NCBI GenBank assembly: GCA_947624675.1
Contig: CANQLI010000001.1
Span: forward strand, 228,510-292,509
From: an uncultured Clostridia bacterium
GTDB taxonomy: Bacteria; Bacillota; Clostridia; Oscillospirales; Ruminococcaceae
Length of the DNA stretch: 64,000 nt
Direction: 5' to 3'
Part shown: piece by piece, positions 8,707 to 17,578 of the stretch
Position numbering within the stretch: position 1 is the first letter of the stretch
Layout: every line of letters starts with the position of its first letter
Program-made: the position numbers and the translations under genes
Notes under the pieces: generated by a model
What the model was told of the DNA's origin: nothing
The model's database searches: none
The model's input: only the letters and a program-made list of their open reading frames with translations

Positions 8707-10737
8707 CTAGTCGCTTCTCCTCTCAAAAAGCTCCTTTATAAGTGATCTTAATCCTTTATTCTCAGGATTTAATAGCTCCGGATCGCTTTCATATATTCTC
8801 TTAGCCTCTGCCTGTGCCTTTTTTAAAATTTCAATATCCTCAGACATATCGGCTATCTTAAGCTTTGGAAGTCCGTGCTGTGCCGAGCCGAAAAAGTCTC
8901 CCGGTCCACGCATTTTAAGATCCTCCCTTGAAAGCTCAAAGCCGTCTGATATTCTGCACATTATCTTAAGCCTTTTTTTACAGTCCTCAGTTGGATTATC
9001 TGTTACCAAGATACAGTAGGAGCTTTCACTTCCGCGTCCTACTCTTCCCCTTAGCTGGTGAAGCTGAGAAAGACCGAAACGCTCGGAGTTTTCAATTAAA
9101 ATAACCGTTGCGTTTGCGACATCTACGCCAACCTCTACCACAGTAGTCGATACGAGAACGCTTATCTCTCCCGATTTAAACCTAAGCATTATATTGTCCT
9201 TTTCCTTTGGCTTCATCTTTCCGTGTAGAAGGCCGAGAGAATAGCCTGAAAATTCATTCTGAGAAAGCTCGTTAGCATACGATTTCACACTCTTTAAGCC
9301 CTGTTCGTTATCTTCTATCATAGGGCAGACGATATACGCTTGTCTTCCTTTATCAAGCTCTCCTTTTATAAAGCCAAACGCCCTTTTTCTAAGCTTTCCC
9401 GTTACTGCATAGGTAATTACCTTTTTTCTTCCCCTTGGAAGTTCATCTAATACAGATATATCAAGGTCTCCGTATATCATAAGCGCAAGGGTTCTGGGTA
9501 TCGGAGTTGCCGACATTACCAAAATATGCGGATTTTCTCCTTTTTTTGATAGAGATGCCCTCTGCTCCACTCCGAACCTATGCTGTTCATCTGTTATTAC
9601 TAATGCAAGATCATAAAACTCAACACTTTGCTGATAAAGTGTCTGTGTCCCGATTACAACATCTATCTCTCCACTTATTATACCTTCGTTGATTTTTTTT
9701 CTTTCCTTTGCACTTACAGAGCCTATCAAAAGTCCTACTCTTACTCCCAGCGGTTCTAAAAAGCCCTTTAGTGTTTCATAATGCTGTGAGGCAAGTATTT
9801 CTGTCGGAGCCATAAGAGCCGTCTGCTTTTTGTTTTTATATACAAAGTATGAAATAGCCGCAGCAACAACAGTCTTTCCGCTTCCAACATCTCCCTGCAA
9901 AAGTCTGTTCATCGGGCGGTCCTTTTTCATATCCTCTATACATTCATTTACAGCACGATACTGACAAGAGGTAAGGTCAAACGGTATCGCTTTGTAAAAC
10001 TCAGAAATATTCTGATCATAAAGTTTATTAGGCGTCTTTTCACGGTTTCTTCCCTTTAAAAGCAGCATTCCAAGTCCAAGAGTCAAAAGCTCATCAAAAA
10101 CGAGACGCTTTTTTGCGGTCTGCATACTGTACTCATCAGGAGGAAAATGTATATTATAAAGCGCATACGCAAGTGAACAAAGCCCCATACGCTTTAAAAT
10201 ATCCTTTGGCATAGGCTCATATATTCTGTTGTTTATCAGCGAAAGCGCGTTTTTAACAGTAACCCTCACAAGAGCCTGTGTAAGTCCCTCAGTGATAGGA
10301 TAAACCGGCTGCATCTGATTTGACGCACCTATTTTAAAAACAAGAGGCGAAGACATTTCCTTCCTTACAAGATTCCCGGAGATTTTTCCGTATAAAACTA
10401 CCGGCTCGCCTTCGGAAAAAGAATTGAACAGATACTCGCTGTTATAGATCGTTATAGTCAGATCCTCTTCATCATCGGTAAAAACAGCCTTAAACAAAGT
10501 CATTCCTTTTCTTATCCTTGCCGGCGGGAGCTTTTTTGTTATCCTCCCGGCAATTGCATAAACCTCTCCTATAATAGTATCCTTTATCGGAGTGCTGGAG
10601 GTAAGGTCAATATATCCTCTCGGAAAATGATAAATCAGGTCCTTAACTGTATGAACAGAAAGCTTATTATAACACTCAGCTCTTTTAGGTCCGACGCCCT
10701 TTAAATTTTTAATGTCGCTTTCCAATGAAATGTTCAA
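8707..10737 (-). CDS. recG: ATP-dependent DNA helicase RecG
   Basis: A 676-residue superfamily 2 helicase that remodels stalled forks and branched recombination intermediates. Order: N-terminal HhH (DIKNLKGVGPKRAE), OB-fold wedge (about 55-140), Walker A GDVGSGKT (282-289), DEQH box (near 383), SATPIPRT, and the C-terminal QLRGRVGRG motif VI. I chose a TTG start at 10737 because GGAGGTGA lies five bases before it. The ATG 33 bases further upstream would place that site inside the gene. It is the first gene of the polA operon. Confidence 0.95.
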   Translation of the reverse strand: MNISLESDIKNLKGVGPKRAECYNKLSVHTVKDLIYHFPRGYIDLTSSTPIKDTIIGEVYAIAGRITKKLPPARIRKGMTLFKAVFTDDEEDLTITIYNSEYLFNSFSEGEPVVLYGKISGNLVRKEMSSPLVFKIGASNQMQPVYPITEGLTQALVRVTVKNALSLINNRIYEPMPKDILKRMGLCSLAYALYNIHFPPDEYSMQTAKKRLVFDELLTLGLGMLLLKGRNREKTPNKLYDQNISEFYKAIPFDLTSCQYRAVNECIEDMKKDRPMNRLLQGDVGSGKTVVAAAISYFVYKNKKQTALMAPTEILASQHYETLKGFLEPLGVRVGLLIGSVSAKERKKINEGIISGEIDVVIGTQTLYQQSVEFYDLALVITDEQHRFGVEQRASLSKKGENPHILVMSATPIPRTLALMIYGDLDISVLDELPRGRKKVITYAVTGKLRKRAFGFIKGELDKGRQAYIVCPMIEDNEQGLKSVKSYANELSQNEFSGYSLGLLHGKMKPKEKDNIMLRFKSGEISVLVSTTVVEVGVDVANATVILIENSERFGLSQLHQLRGRVGRGSESSYCILVTDNPTEDCKKRLKIMCRISDGFELSREDLKMRGPGDFFGSAQHGLPKLKIADMSEDIEILKKAQAEAKRIYESDPELLNPENKGLRSLIKELFERRSD

Positions 10738-10796
10738 CGCCCTCACCTCCCTGACCGTTATCAGATTCACCCTTTAATTTTTATTTTAGCATACTT

Positions 10797-10840
10797 TTAA
10801 AAAAAATACAACAAAGCCGCCTGATTAAACAGACGGCTTA
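10797..10840 (-). terminator. Probable terminator after the XRE regulator gene
   Basis: Hairpin AGCCGTCTG / CAGGCGGCT (one mismatch, six-base loop) at 10815-10838 read leftward, followed after a few bases by a run of T at 10797-10806. It isolates recG from the upstream XRE gene. Confidence 0.6.
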
Positions 10841-10938
10841 AATATTTCTTATATAAGCGGCAAGCTTCTTGCCACATCGGAGGTGAGGAGTTTTTGTTGG
10901 TTCTTTTCAGTAAATGTAAATCGACTGAACTTTGTGCA

Positions 10939-11340
10939 TTAGTTAAACTTCATATTATCCAATTCACTATTGAATTCCTTTGTGACTTCAAGCATTACCC
11001 TATCTCCATCAGGGATAATCTTATAGTCCTTTAAGGCGGGAAACTTCTCGCCTTTAAACTTCAGCACCATTTCCTCGGCCTCCTGCTTGGATGCCAATTC
11101 AAATGTTTCAGTGGTTTTAATCAGTTTTGCCATAGTATCATTCCTTTCCAAGCCCAGCAAATAGTCTGTGGTAACTCCGAAATATACGGCAAGTTGGGGG
11201 AGCATAGAGAGATCTGGGGCATTCACACCATTTTCCCATCGTGAAATGGTTTGGACGGATACTCGTAGCGCTTCCGAGAATTCTTCCTGTGTAATACCTC
11301 TTTTCTGACGCAACTCCTTAATGGTTCTACCGATATCCAT
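10939..11340 (-). CDS. XRE-family helix-turn-helix regulator
   Basis: A 133-residue protein. Residues 5-60 are a Cro/CI helix-turn-helix (TIKELRQKRGITQEEFSE, VSVQTISRWENG, PDLSMLPQLAVYFGVTTDYLLG). The C-terminal half (MAKLIKTTETFELASKQEAE) matches no family I recognise. AGGAGGT lies seven bases before ATG 11340, so the longer 153-residue reading is rejected. Single-gene regulators of this type often control their own promoter; no partner gene is obvious. It lies in the small island between recG and the argS operon, next to a repeat copy. Confidence 0.82.
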   Translation of the reverse strand: MDIGRTIKELRQKRGITQEEFSEALRVSVQTISRWENGVNAPDLSMLPQLAVYFGVTTDYLLGLERNDTMAKLIKTTETFELASKQEAEEMVLKFKGEKFPALKDYKIIPDGDRVMLEVTKEFNSELDNMKFN

Positions 11341-11463
11341 AAGTAACCTCCTGAGCTTTGTACCATTATGATAGCATAGCGCAGCTTCAAAAACCAACAC
11401 GCAAAGCGTTATTTAACTTAACACTGTTGTTAAGTCAGCAAATGACGACTCACCGGACAAACA

Positions 11464-11621
11464 TATATCCGCCCCTCAATAAACCATACCACAAAATCGT
11501 GAATAAATCTACCGATATTAGCACCAGCACACGCTTTACACCGCAAGCAGAAAAACTACACCGCAAAGGCGCACTTTTCAATTATTCCTCGGTTTTGTAT
11601 CAAAGTCTGCAAGATTATATC
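11464..11621. repeat. Dispersed ~158-bp repeat, copy A
   Basis: This segment matches 12095-12251 in the same orientation. The strongest block is ACCGCAAAGGCGCACTTTT through CTGCAAGATTATATC, with a second matching block TATATCCGCCC at the left end and a more diverged middle. No transposase is present, so it is a non-autonomous or decayed repeat. It lies upstream of the XRE gene and downstream of the DUF3795 gene. Confidence 0.7.
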
Positions 11622-11681
11622 TATGTTGTTAGCGATTTTGATACAGCTGGAAAAACTCTTTATATTTTGATAAACGGAAAT

Positions 11682-12056
11682 TCATTTTTTCCCTGTTTTG
11701 ATAAAGTCGATTAGTTCATCCACATCATTAAAGTCATCATAATCGCCATAAATTCCTTCCCGATGATAAACAACGCCCGCTTTTTCATTTCGTTCAAGGC
11801 AGTCTAAAAGTTCTTTTTCTCCGTATCTTTTGATAAACAAGGTAAACCCATAAGGTTTGATTTTGGACAGCAATCCTTTTCTGCATTCAGCTTTACATTC
11901 ATGACAATGTGTATAATTTTTCTCAATAGAACATTTTCTGTTTTCGCACCAGTCCTTGTCAGGACATCCTCCCGAATTACATCCGCAACAATGTTCATTC
12001 TCGCTGCATAAGCAGCATGCCAGTCCGCAGCGTGCTATTCCGAGTTCTCGTTTCAT
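11682..12056 (-). CDS. DUF3795 cysteine-rich protein
   Basis: A 124-residue protein with 13 cysteines in the first 58 residues (GIARCGLACCLCSENEHCCG, CPDKDWC, CHECKAEC), matching the DUF3795 family. The cysteine pattern suggests Zn or Fe-S binding. The C-terminal half is acidic and cysteine-free. ATAGGAGGAA precedes the ATG. Function is unknown; relatives are usually found as solitary genes. It is flanked on both sides by copies of the 158-bp repeat. Confidence 0.8.
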   Translation of the reverse strand: MKRELGIARCGLACCLCSENEHCCGCNSGGCPDKDWCENRKCSIEKNYTHCHECKAECRKGLLSKIKPYGFTLFIKRYGEKELLDCLERNEKAGVVYHREGIYGDYDDFNDVDELIDFIKTGKK

Positions 12057-12094
12057 TTAATTCCTCCTATAAATCCCTATTCATTGCGCGGGTA

Positions 12095-12251
12095 TATATC
12101 CGCCCTTTAATCAGCCATACCAAAAATGTATATAACCCAGCTGTTGCACATCACCCGGCTCACATTTTACACCCCAAGCGTCAACATATACCGCAAAGGC
12201 GCACTTTTTAATTTTTCCTTGGCTTTGTATCAAACTCCGCAAGATTATATC
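12095..12251. repeat. Dispersed ~158-bp repeat, copy B
   Basis: Direct copy of 11464-11621, at the other side of the DUF3795 gene and abutting the fkbM stop. The last ~60 bases are the best conserved; the middle has diverged. Confidence 0.7.
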
Positions 12252-12263
12252 AATAATATTATT

Positions 12264-13325
12264 TTACACAAAAAACATATTTGTTTCCCACGCGGGATAG
12301 TAAGGATAATGCCTTAAATAAAGCTTATAGGAATCATTGAGCTTTAACACCTGAAGCGGCAGTTCAAACATATCAAGAAGCCTGTGATACACGGAAATAC
12401 AAAGCTTTGGTGAGTATTCTTTAATGGTGTTTGCACTCCCCTTGATAGCTTTTTCCTCTTCTCCCTCTACATCATATTTTATGTAATCGGCTCGCCGACC
12501 ACTAAGAATTGAATCTACGCTCAAAGCCCTTGTTATAACGCCGCGATCAGATACTCTCGACTGTCTTCCGGAACCCTTTGAAAAAAGTAGAGTGTCCTCC
12601 TCATCCCACGCAGCGGCATTTATAAGGCTTATATTTTCATATCCGTCCAAAGCATTTGAAAGCTTTTTAAAATTCCTCTCATTAGGCTCTACTGCAAATA
12701 TCCTTTCATAGCCCTTTGAATACGACATATATTCTAAAACCGTATCACCGTTATATGCGCCGAGGTCGATATATGTTTCTCCTTTACCAGGTCTAAGGAT
12801 ATTTTCATAGGCCTCTGTCGGAGTTGTTTCGCACCTCTTTAAATAGCTTATATCCCCGGTTATTTTGTATTTTAATATGCAGTCAAAAACCTCTCTTGAC
12901 TTATCGTCACAAAGCCTGTTGAAAACACATTTCGCCTTTTCAAAATTCTGAGTAAGCGTCTCCTTTAAAAACGGTTCACCGCCATAAACAGCCGTATCAG
13001 GCATAATAAGAGTGTGTTTTCTCGAAATGGCATCAATCTTATTGATAAGTTCCTTATAGCCTGCGGCAAAGGCAAGCGCTATTACAAAATCTTCGTTTTC
13101 CGCCTCAACCTCGCTAAGTCTTTTTACCTTGAAGCCCTCAAAGCTGTGTCCACGCACAAATTCATCGCTCGCAAAAATCCCGCTCGGTTTTATGTCAAAC
13201 CTTTCAAACTGCCGCATAAGCTTTATACAGCCATCTCCCATACCGTAGATGAATATCGGTCTTGTTTCAGCCTTAAGCTGCTCCCAAGAAGAGGTTAGAG
13301 AAAGATAAGAATTTATATTAAGCAT
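12264..13325 (-). CDS. FkbM-family methyltransferase
   Basis: A 353-residue protein with two parts. The N-terminal ~110 residues form a nucleotide-binding-like fold (FIYGMGDGCIKLMRQF). The C-terminal part is an FkbM SAM methyltransferase: YIDLGAYNGDTVLEY (SAM loop), IFAVEPNERNFKKL, and DYIKYDVEGEEEKAIKG. FkbM enzymes O-methylate sugars or polyketides; the substrate here cannot be named. It starts four bases after the argS stop with only a weak ribosome site, so it is probably coupled to argS translation. Confidence 0.85.
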   Translation of the reverse strand: MLNINSYLSLTSSWEQLKAETRPIFIYGMGDGCIKLMRQFERFDIKPSGIFASDEFVRGHSFEGFKVKRLSEVEAENEDFVIALAFAAGYKELINKIDAISRKHTLIMPDTAVYGGEPFLKETLTQNFEKAKCVFNRLCDDKSREVFDCILKYKITGDISYLKRCETTPTEAYENILRPGKGETYIDLGAYNGDTVLEYMSYSKGYERIFAVEPNERNFKKLSNALDGYENISLINAAAWDEEDTLLFSKGSGRQSRVSDRGVITRALSVDSILSGRRADYIKYDVEGEEEKAIKGSANTIKEYSPKLCISVYHRLLDMFELPLQVLKLNDSYKLYLRHYPYYPAWETNMFFV

Positions 13326-13328
13326 CTG

Positions 13329-15014
13329 TTACATATGCTCCGGGCAGGTGATCTTAAGCATATCCAAAATGTTCTTGATAACCTGCTTAACTGCTAAGCA
13401 CAAGGAAATCCTTGCCTGCATAAGACGAGCGTCATCACACTTTACCCTGCAAGCTGAATAAAACTTGTGGTAAAGTGTCGCCGCCTCAACCGCATATCTT
13501 GTAACAGCCGCAGGGTCGTAATTTTTAGCCGATTCGTCAATACAATCAGGGAAAGTCGCCAGAAACTTGATAAGCTCTTTCTCCTCCGGTTCGCTCAAAA
13601 GCTTTGATGAGTCACTGTCAAATTCTGAAAAGCTTAAATTTTCATCCTTAAGATTTTTTATTATTGAACATATTCTTGCGTGAGCATATTGAACATAATA
13701 TACAGGATTCTGGCTCGTCTCGCTAACAGCAAGATCAAGATCAAAATCAAAATGCGAATTAGGTTCTCTCAGATTAAAGAAAAATCTTGCTGCATCTATC
13801 GGTATCTCATCGAGAAGAGTTGAAAGAGTAATCGCTTTTCCGGAACGCTTTGAAAGCTTATACCTTTCGCCATCCTTTACAAGATTAACCATCTGCATTA
13901 TGACCATATCAAGCCTGTTCGCATCGACCCCGAGTGCAGACATAGCCGCCTTCATTCTCGGAATATAGCCGTGATGATCTGCGCCAAGTATGTCTATCGC
14001 CTTATCAAAGCCTCGTGTTACAAGCTTATTGTAGTGATATGCTATATCAGGCACAAAGTATGTCGGCACACCATTATCCCGGACAAGTACCCTATCCTTT
14101 TCATCGCCGAAATCTGAAGACTTAAACCAAAGCGCTCCATCAAGCTCATATGTATATCCGCTTTCTTTAAGCATTTCGATTATCTTATCCACAGCGCCGC
14201 TTTTGTGAAGCTCACTTTCCCTAAACCACCAGTCATAGGTTATTCTGTACTTTAAAAGATCCGTCTCAAGACCCTTTATGTTTTTCGGAAGCGCAAAGTC
14301 ACAAAGTGCTTGTCTGCGCTCCTCGGCATCGCAGTCCACATATTTGTCACCGTATTCTTGAGAAAATGCCTTTGCGTGTTCAACGATATCCTCACCCTGA
14401 TAAGCGTCCTCCGGCATTTGTATACCGCTCTTATAGAGCTGAAGATAACGCACCTCCAAAGAGGTTTTAAACTTTTCTATCTGATTTCCCGCATCGTTTA
14501 CATAAAACTCTCTCTTAACATCATATCCGGCTTTTTGCATAACAGACGCTAAACAGTCTCCTATTGCTCCTCCTCTTGCGTTTCCTATGTGCATAGGTCC
14601 AGTCGGATTAGCCGAAACGAACTCAACTAAGACCTTCTTACCCTTTCCGGTCTCGGTATCGCCGTAATGCTCTTTTGAAGAGATTATATCCTCGATAACA
14701 TTGCTAAACCACAGCGGAGAAAAAAAGAAATTTAAAAATCCGGGTCCGGCGGTTTCACATCTTTCAAAATACCCGGACCCAAGATAGATATTTTGAGCTA
14801 TCATTAAAGCTATGTCTCTCGGTGACTTTTTAAATGTCTTGGCGCAAACCAATGCCACATTTGTTGACATATCGCCGTTTTTGCTGTCTGCGGGTATCTC
14901 AATGTTAAATGCAGGAATCGGCTCATCATTAAGCTCACCTTTAGCAACAAGCTCTCCGATCGTGCGTAACACCATATCCTTTATCTGTTTTTTAGCTTCA
15001 TATATCATATTCAT
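13329..15014 (-). CDS. argS: Arginyl-tRNA synthetase
   Basis: A 561-residue class I synthetase charging tRNA-Arg. Visible are the N-terminal Add1 domain (residues 1-110), the HIGH motif in NPTGPMHIGNARGG, the KMSKS-like KLSKRSGKAITL, and the C-terminal DALR anticodon domain (from about 440, YVQYAHARICSI). GGGGAAG precedes the ATG. It follows the DUF1934 gene, the same neighbour order as ywiB-argS of Bacillus. No T-box leader is present in front of it. A tRNA-Arg gene lies at 24853. Confidence 0.96.
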   Translation of the reverse strand: MNMIYEAKKQIKDMVLRTIGELVAKGELNDEPIPAFNIEIPADSKNGDMSTNVALVCAKTFKKSPRDIALMIAQNIYLGSGYFERCETAGPGFLNFFFSPLWFSNVIEDIISSKEHYGDTETGKGKKVLVEFVSANPTGPMHIGNARGGAIGDCLASVMQKAGYDVKREFYVNDAGNQIEKFKTSLEVRYLQLYKSGIQMPEDAYQGEDIVEHAKAFSQEYGDKYVDCDAEERRQALCDFALPKNIKGLETDLLKYRITYDWWFRESELHKSGAVDKIIEMLKESGYTYELDGALWFKSSDFGDEKDRVLVRDNGVPTYFVPDIAYHYNKLVTRGFDKAIDILGADHHGYIPRMKAAMSALGVDANRLDMVIMQMVNLVKDGERYKLSKRSGKAITLSTLLDEIPIDAARFFFNLREPNSHFDFDLDLAVSETSQNPVYYVQYAHARICSIIKNLKDENLSFSEFDSDSSKLLSEPEEKELIKFLATFPDCIDESAKNYDPAAVTRYAVEAATLYHKFYSACRVKCDDARLMQARISLCLAVKQVIKNILDMLKITCPEHM

Positions 15015-15060
15015 TTTAAACTTCCCCTCTCAAAACACACATAAAAAACAAAGACCGTTT

Positions 15061-15486
15061 CTATGCCTCGGTCACATTTATTGAAACCTCATAGTTTCCG
15101 AGCAGACTGGCTTCAACATCTATAACATATTTAAAAAACAGATCTCCGCCGTTATCGCCGAGCGTCGATTTAATATCTCCGGTCTGTACGCCCATTTGAA
15201 TCGAACCGTATGGCGTCCCGTAACGACAATAGTGTTTTTTGTTTTTATCTATAATAAGCTGACTTTGTGCAGCTCCCGTTCTGTTTAAAACCACCTTGTC
15301 ACTCCCTGTGACAGTAAGAGTGGTAGAACAGCCGTCAAACCCGGTAGCCTCAGTTTCATCATAACTTATCACATAGCCTTCCTCTGTTTTGGAAAACTGT
15401 CCCCCTGTAATTATCTCTGTTTCTTCGCTTTGATCCCCGTCATACTGTTTGGTTTTAAAGGTTATCAACACATTTTTTTCTTCCAT
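15061..15486 (-). CDS. DUF1934 domain protein (YwiB-like)
   Basis: A 141-residue protein of the DUF1934 family, a calycin-like beta-barrel. The motifs FKTKQYDGDQSEETEI and YGTPYGSIQMGVQT are characteristic. It has no signal peptide or membrane segment, so it is cytoplasmic. Its gene sits directly upstream of argS, as ywiB does in Bacillus, suggesting a conserved but undefined link. Spacing to murI is 19 bases. Confidence 0.84.
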   Translation of the reverse strand: MEEKNVLITFKTKQYDGDQSEETEIITGGQFSKTEEGYVISYDETEATGFDGCSTTLTVTGSDKVVLNRTGAAQSQLIIDKNKKHYCRYGTPYGSIQMGVQTGDIKSTLGDNGGDLFFKYVIDVEASLLGNYEVSINVTEA

Positions 15487-15505
15487 ATTTTTTCCTCTTA
15501 ACTGA

Positions 15506-16318
15506 TTATTTTAAAACGCATTGTGAAATGGCTGCGTTTATATTATGTCCAAGAAATGTTTCTACATTCTCTGTAAAAAGCTCTACACTGTCGGTGCAGT
15601 ATAGTTCAAGGACTCCTTCTTCTTTTCTCTCTGACAAAAGGTTTTCATTTTCTAAAACTCTTTTTGCAAACTTTGCCGCCTCTGCGCCTGATGAAACGAG
15701 TGACACTTTATCACCCAATACTTTTTCAAACACTCCCGACAGATGCGGATAATGTGTACATCCCATAATAAGAGTATCCACCTTTTCATCTATCATTACC
15801 TTGAGATAGTCCTTTGAGATCGCGGTGGATATAGGGTCATCAGGAGAAGTATATCCGTTTTCGACAAGCGGCACAAACATCGGGCACGCTTTTGTGACAA
15901 CTTTTACATCGGGAGCAATATCGTTTATAGCCTGCTCATAAGCTTTTGATTTTATCGTAGCGCTTGTTCCGATAACGCCGATCCTTTTGTTTTTAGTTAT
16001 CTTTACAGCCTCGGCAACGGCAGGATAAACCACTCCCGTATAAAGCTTATTAACATCAAACACAGGTCGTTTCATCATTACTGATGAAACGGTTCCGCAA
16101 GCGACAATAAACATTTTTACTTTATGTTCCTCTAAAAATGCCGCATCCTGAACAGCATAATTGAAAACAGTATCTCCTGATTTCGTTCCATAAGGTATAC
16201 GGGCGGTATCCCCGAGATATATGATGTTTTCATTAGGTAATATTCTTTTTAATTCCTTAACGCAGGTCAATCCTCCTACTCCGGAATCAAAAACACCTAT
16301 TGCATAATCCTTCATCAT
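15506..16318 (-). CDS. murI: Glutamate racemase
   Basis: A 270-residue enzyme supplying D-glutamate for peptidoglycan. It begins MMKDYAIGVFDSGVGGLT, with YLGDTARIPYG following. The two catalytic cysteines are in VACGTVSS (Cys74) and MGCTHYPHL (Cys187). The usual Asn after the first cysteine (ACNT) is Gly here. The start at 16318 is chosen because GGGAGA lies six bases before it; an in-frame ATG 24 bases upstream would overlap ddl. It follows ddl by 13 bases, so two cell-wall precursor enzymes share an operon. Confidence 0.92.
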   Translation of the reverse strand: MMKDYAIGVFDSGVGGLTCVKELKRILPNENIIYLGDTARIPYGTKSGDTVFNYAVQDAAFLEEHKVKMFIVACGTVSSVMMKRPVFDVNKLYTGVVYPAVAEAVKITKNKRIGVIGTSATIKSKAYEQAINDIAPDVKVVTKACPMFVPLVENGYTSPDDPISTAISKDYLKVMIDEKVDTLIMGCTHYPHLSGVFEKVLGDKVSLVSSGAEAAKFAKRVLENENLLSERKEEGVLELYCTDSVELFTENVETFLGHNINAAISQCVLK

Positions 16319-16331
16319 CTGTATCTCCCGG

Positions 16332-17396
16332 TTATCTTTCAAAAGCTAAGCTTATCAGCTTGTCGATCTGCTGACTTTGAGTAAGTCCGTAATACTCCAT
16401 AAGCTTTGGATACATACTGATTTTTGTGTGGCCGGGAAGTGTATTTATCTCATTCAGATATACATCTCCGTTTTCACACAAAAAGAAATCAACTCTTGCG
16501 AGTCCTTTACATCCAAGCGCCTTATAGGCTTTTTCAGCTATTTCCCTGATTTCATCTATCTTTTCCTCTGAAGCTCCTCTTACCGGAATATAGGTTTTGC
16601 TTTCGGTATTCTGATACTTTGCGTTAAAGTCGTAAAACTCGTTTGCCGCCGCAATTTCTCCAACAGTTGATACCGTCAATGAAGAATTTCCCATTACGGC
16701 ACATTCACACTCAACGCCTAAAATACCCTGTTCAACTATCACCTTTTGGTCATGTGAAAAAGCAACTTTTATTCCCTTAATAAGCTCATCCAAATTTCTT
16801 GCCTTTGAGATTCCGACCGACGATCCACAATTTGCAGGCTTTACAAAAATAGGATATTTTAACTCCTTATCAGCTTTTTTTGCAAAATCAATAAGCCCAT
16901 CTATTTCGCTTGCCTTTATAGTAAGCCACTTAGCGGTTCTTATGCCGCTAGCCTCAAGAATAATATGAGTGACATCCTTATCCATACAGTTTGCTGATGA
17001 GATAAGATCACAGCCTACAAAAGGTATCTGTGATAGTGTCAGTAGCCCCTGGACAGTTCCGTCCTCTCCGTTTTTTCCATGAAGAACCGGAAATACGACA
17101 TCCACCTTTATGTGCTGAACAGTTCCGTCGTCCATTATTGCAAGAAAACCTTTATGTAGCGGATCAGGACTTAAAACACAGGAAACATTATCCGGATTTG
17201 ATTCCCAAAGACCGTTTTCGATAGAATCTACATCTCCCGTATATAAAAGCCATCTTCCCTTTTCGGTAATTCCTACCATAACGATCTCATATTTGTCAGT
17301 AGAAATGTTTTTTATGATATTGGTCGCAGAAATGAGCGATATGCTATGCTCATTTGACTTTCCTCCGAAAATTACCGCTACTCTTTTTTTTGCCAA
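16332..17396 (-). CDS. ddl: D-alanine--D-alanine ligase
   Basis: A 354-residue ATP-grasp ligase making the D-Ala-D-Ala dipeptide. Motifs: VAVIFGGKSNEHSISL at the N-terminus, PVLHGKNGEDGTVQGLL, PIFVKPANCGSSVGISK (ATP-binding loop), EQGILGVECEC, and the C-terminal VYLNEINTLPGHT. TTG at 17396 is the likely start, since AGAAGG lies eight bases before it; the GTG at 17405 overlaps that site. It is the first gene of the ddl-murI-DUF1934-argS-fkbM operon. Confidence 0.93.
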   Translation of the reverse strand: MAKKRVAVIFGGKSNEHSISLISATNIIKNISTDKYEIVMVGITEKGRWLLYTGDVDSIENGLWESNPDNVSCVLSPDPLHKGFLAIMDDGTVQHIKVDVVFPVLHGKNGEDGTVQGLLTLSQIPFVGCDLISSANCMDKDVTHIILEASGIRTAKWLTIKASEIDGLIDFAKKADKELKYPIFVKPANCGSSVGISKARNLDELIKGIKVAFSHDQKVIVEQGILGVECECAVMGNSSLTVSTVGEIAAANEFYDFNAKYQNTESKTYIPVRGASEEKIDEIREIAEKAYKALGCKGLARVDFFLCENGDVYLNEINTLPGHTKISMYPKLMEYYGLTQSQQIDKLISLAFER

Positions 17397-17520
17397 ATAA
17401 AACACCTTCTTAATACCGTTGCCAAACCTGCCGATTGTAAAATAAAAGGATATATATGCGGCAGTTTCATTTTGCCATTACAAACTTATTCACAAATTTG
17501 ATATTAAATACATACCAATG

Positions 17521-17549
17521 ATTATAACATAAAAGCTGACAAAATGCAA
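17521..17549 (-). promoter_or_regulatory. Sigma-A promoter of the ddl operon
   Basis: Leftward TTGCAT, 17 bases, TATAAT with a TG one base before the -10. It lies about 125 bases upstream of ddl and has no competing gene between. Confidence 0.65.
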
Positions 17550-17578
17550 GCAATTACAGGTCGGCAATTAACCTTTTT

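Noticed and set aside
10859..10873. Small palindrome GGCAAG-CTT-CTTGCC with a GGAGGTGAGGAG after it, as a toxin or leader peptide gene
   Set aside because: The following frame runs antisense into the XRE gene without any recognisable small-peptide features.
11358..11714. Plus-strand open frame of 118 codons over repeat copy A
   Set aside because: It mostly tracks the repeat and the 3' end of the DUF3795 gene, has no ribosome site and only partial similarity to the copy B frame.
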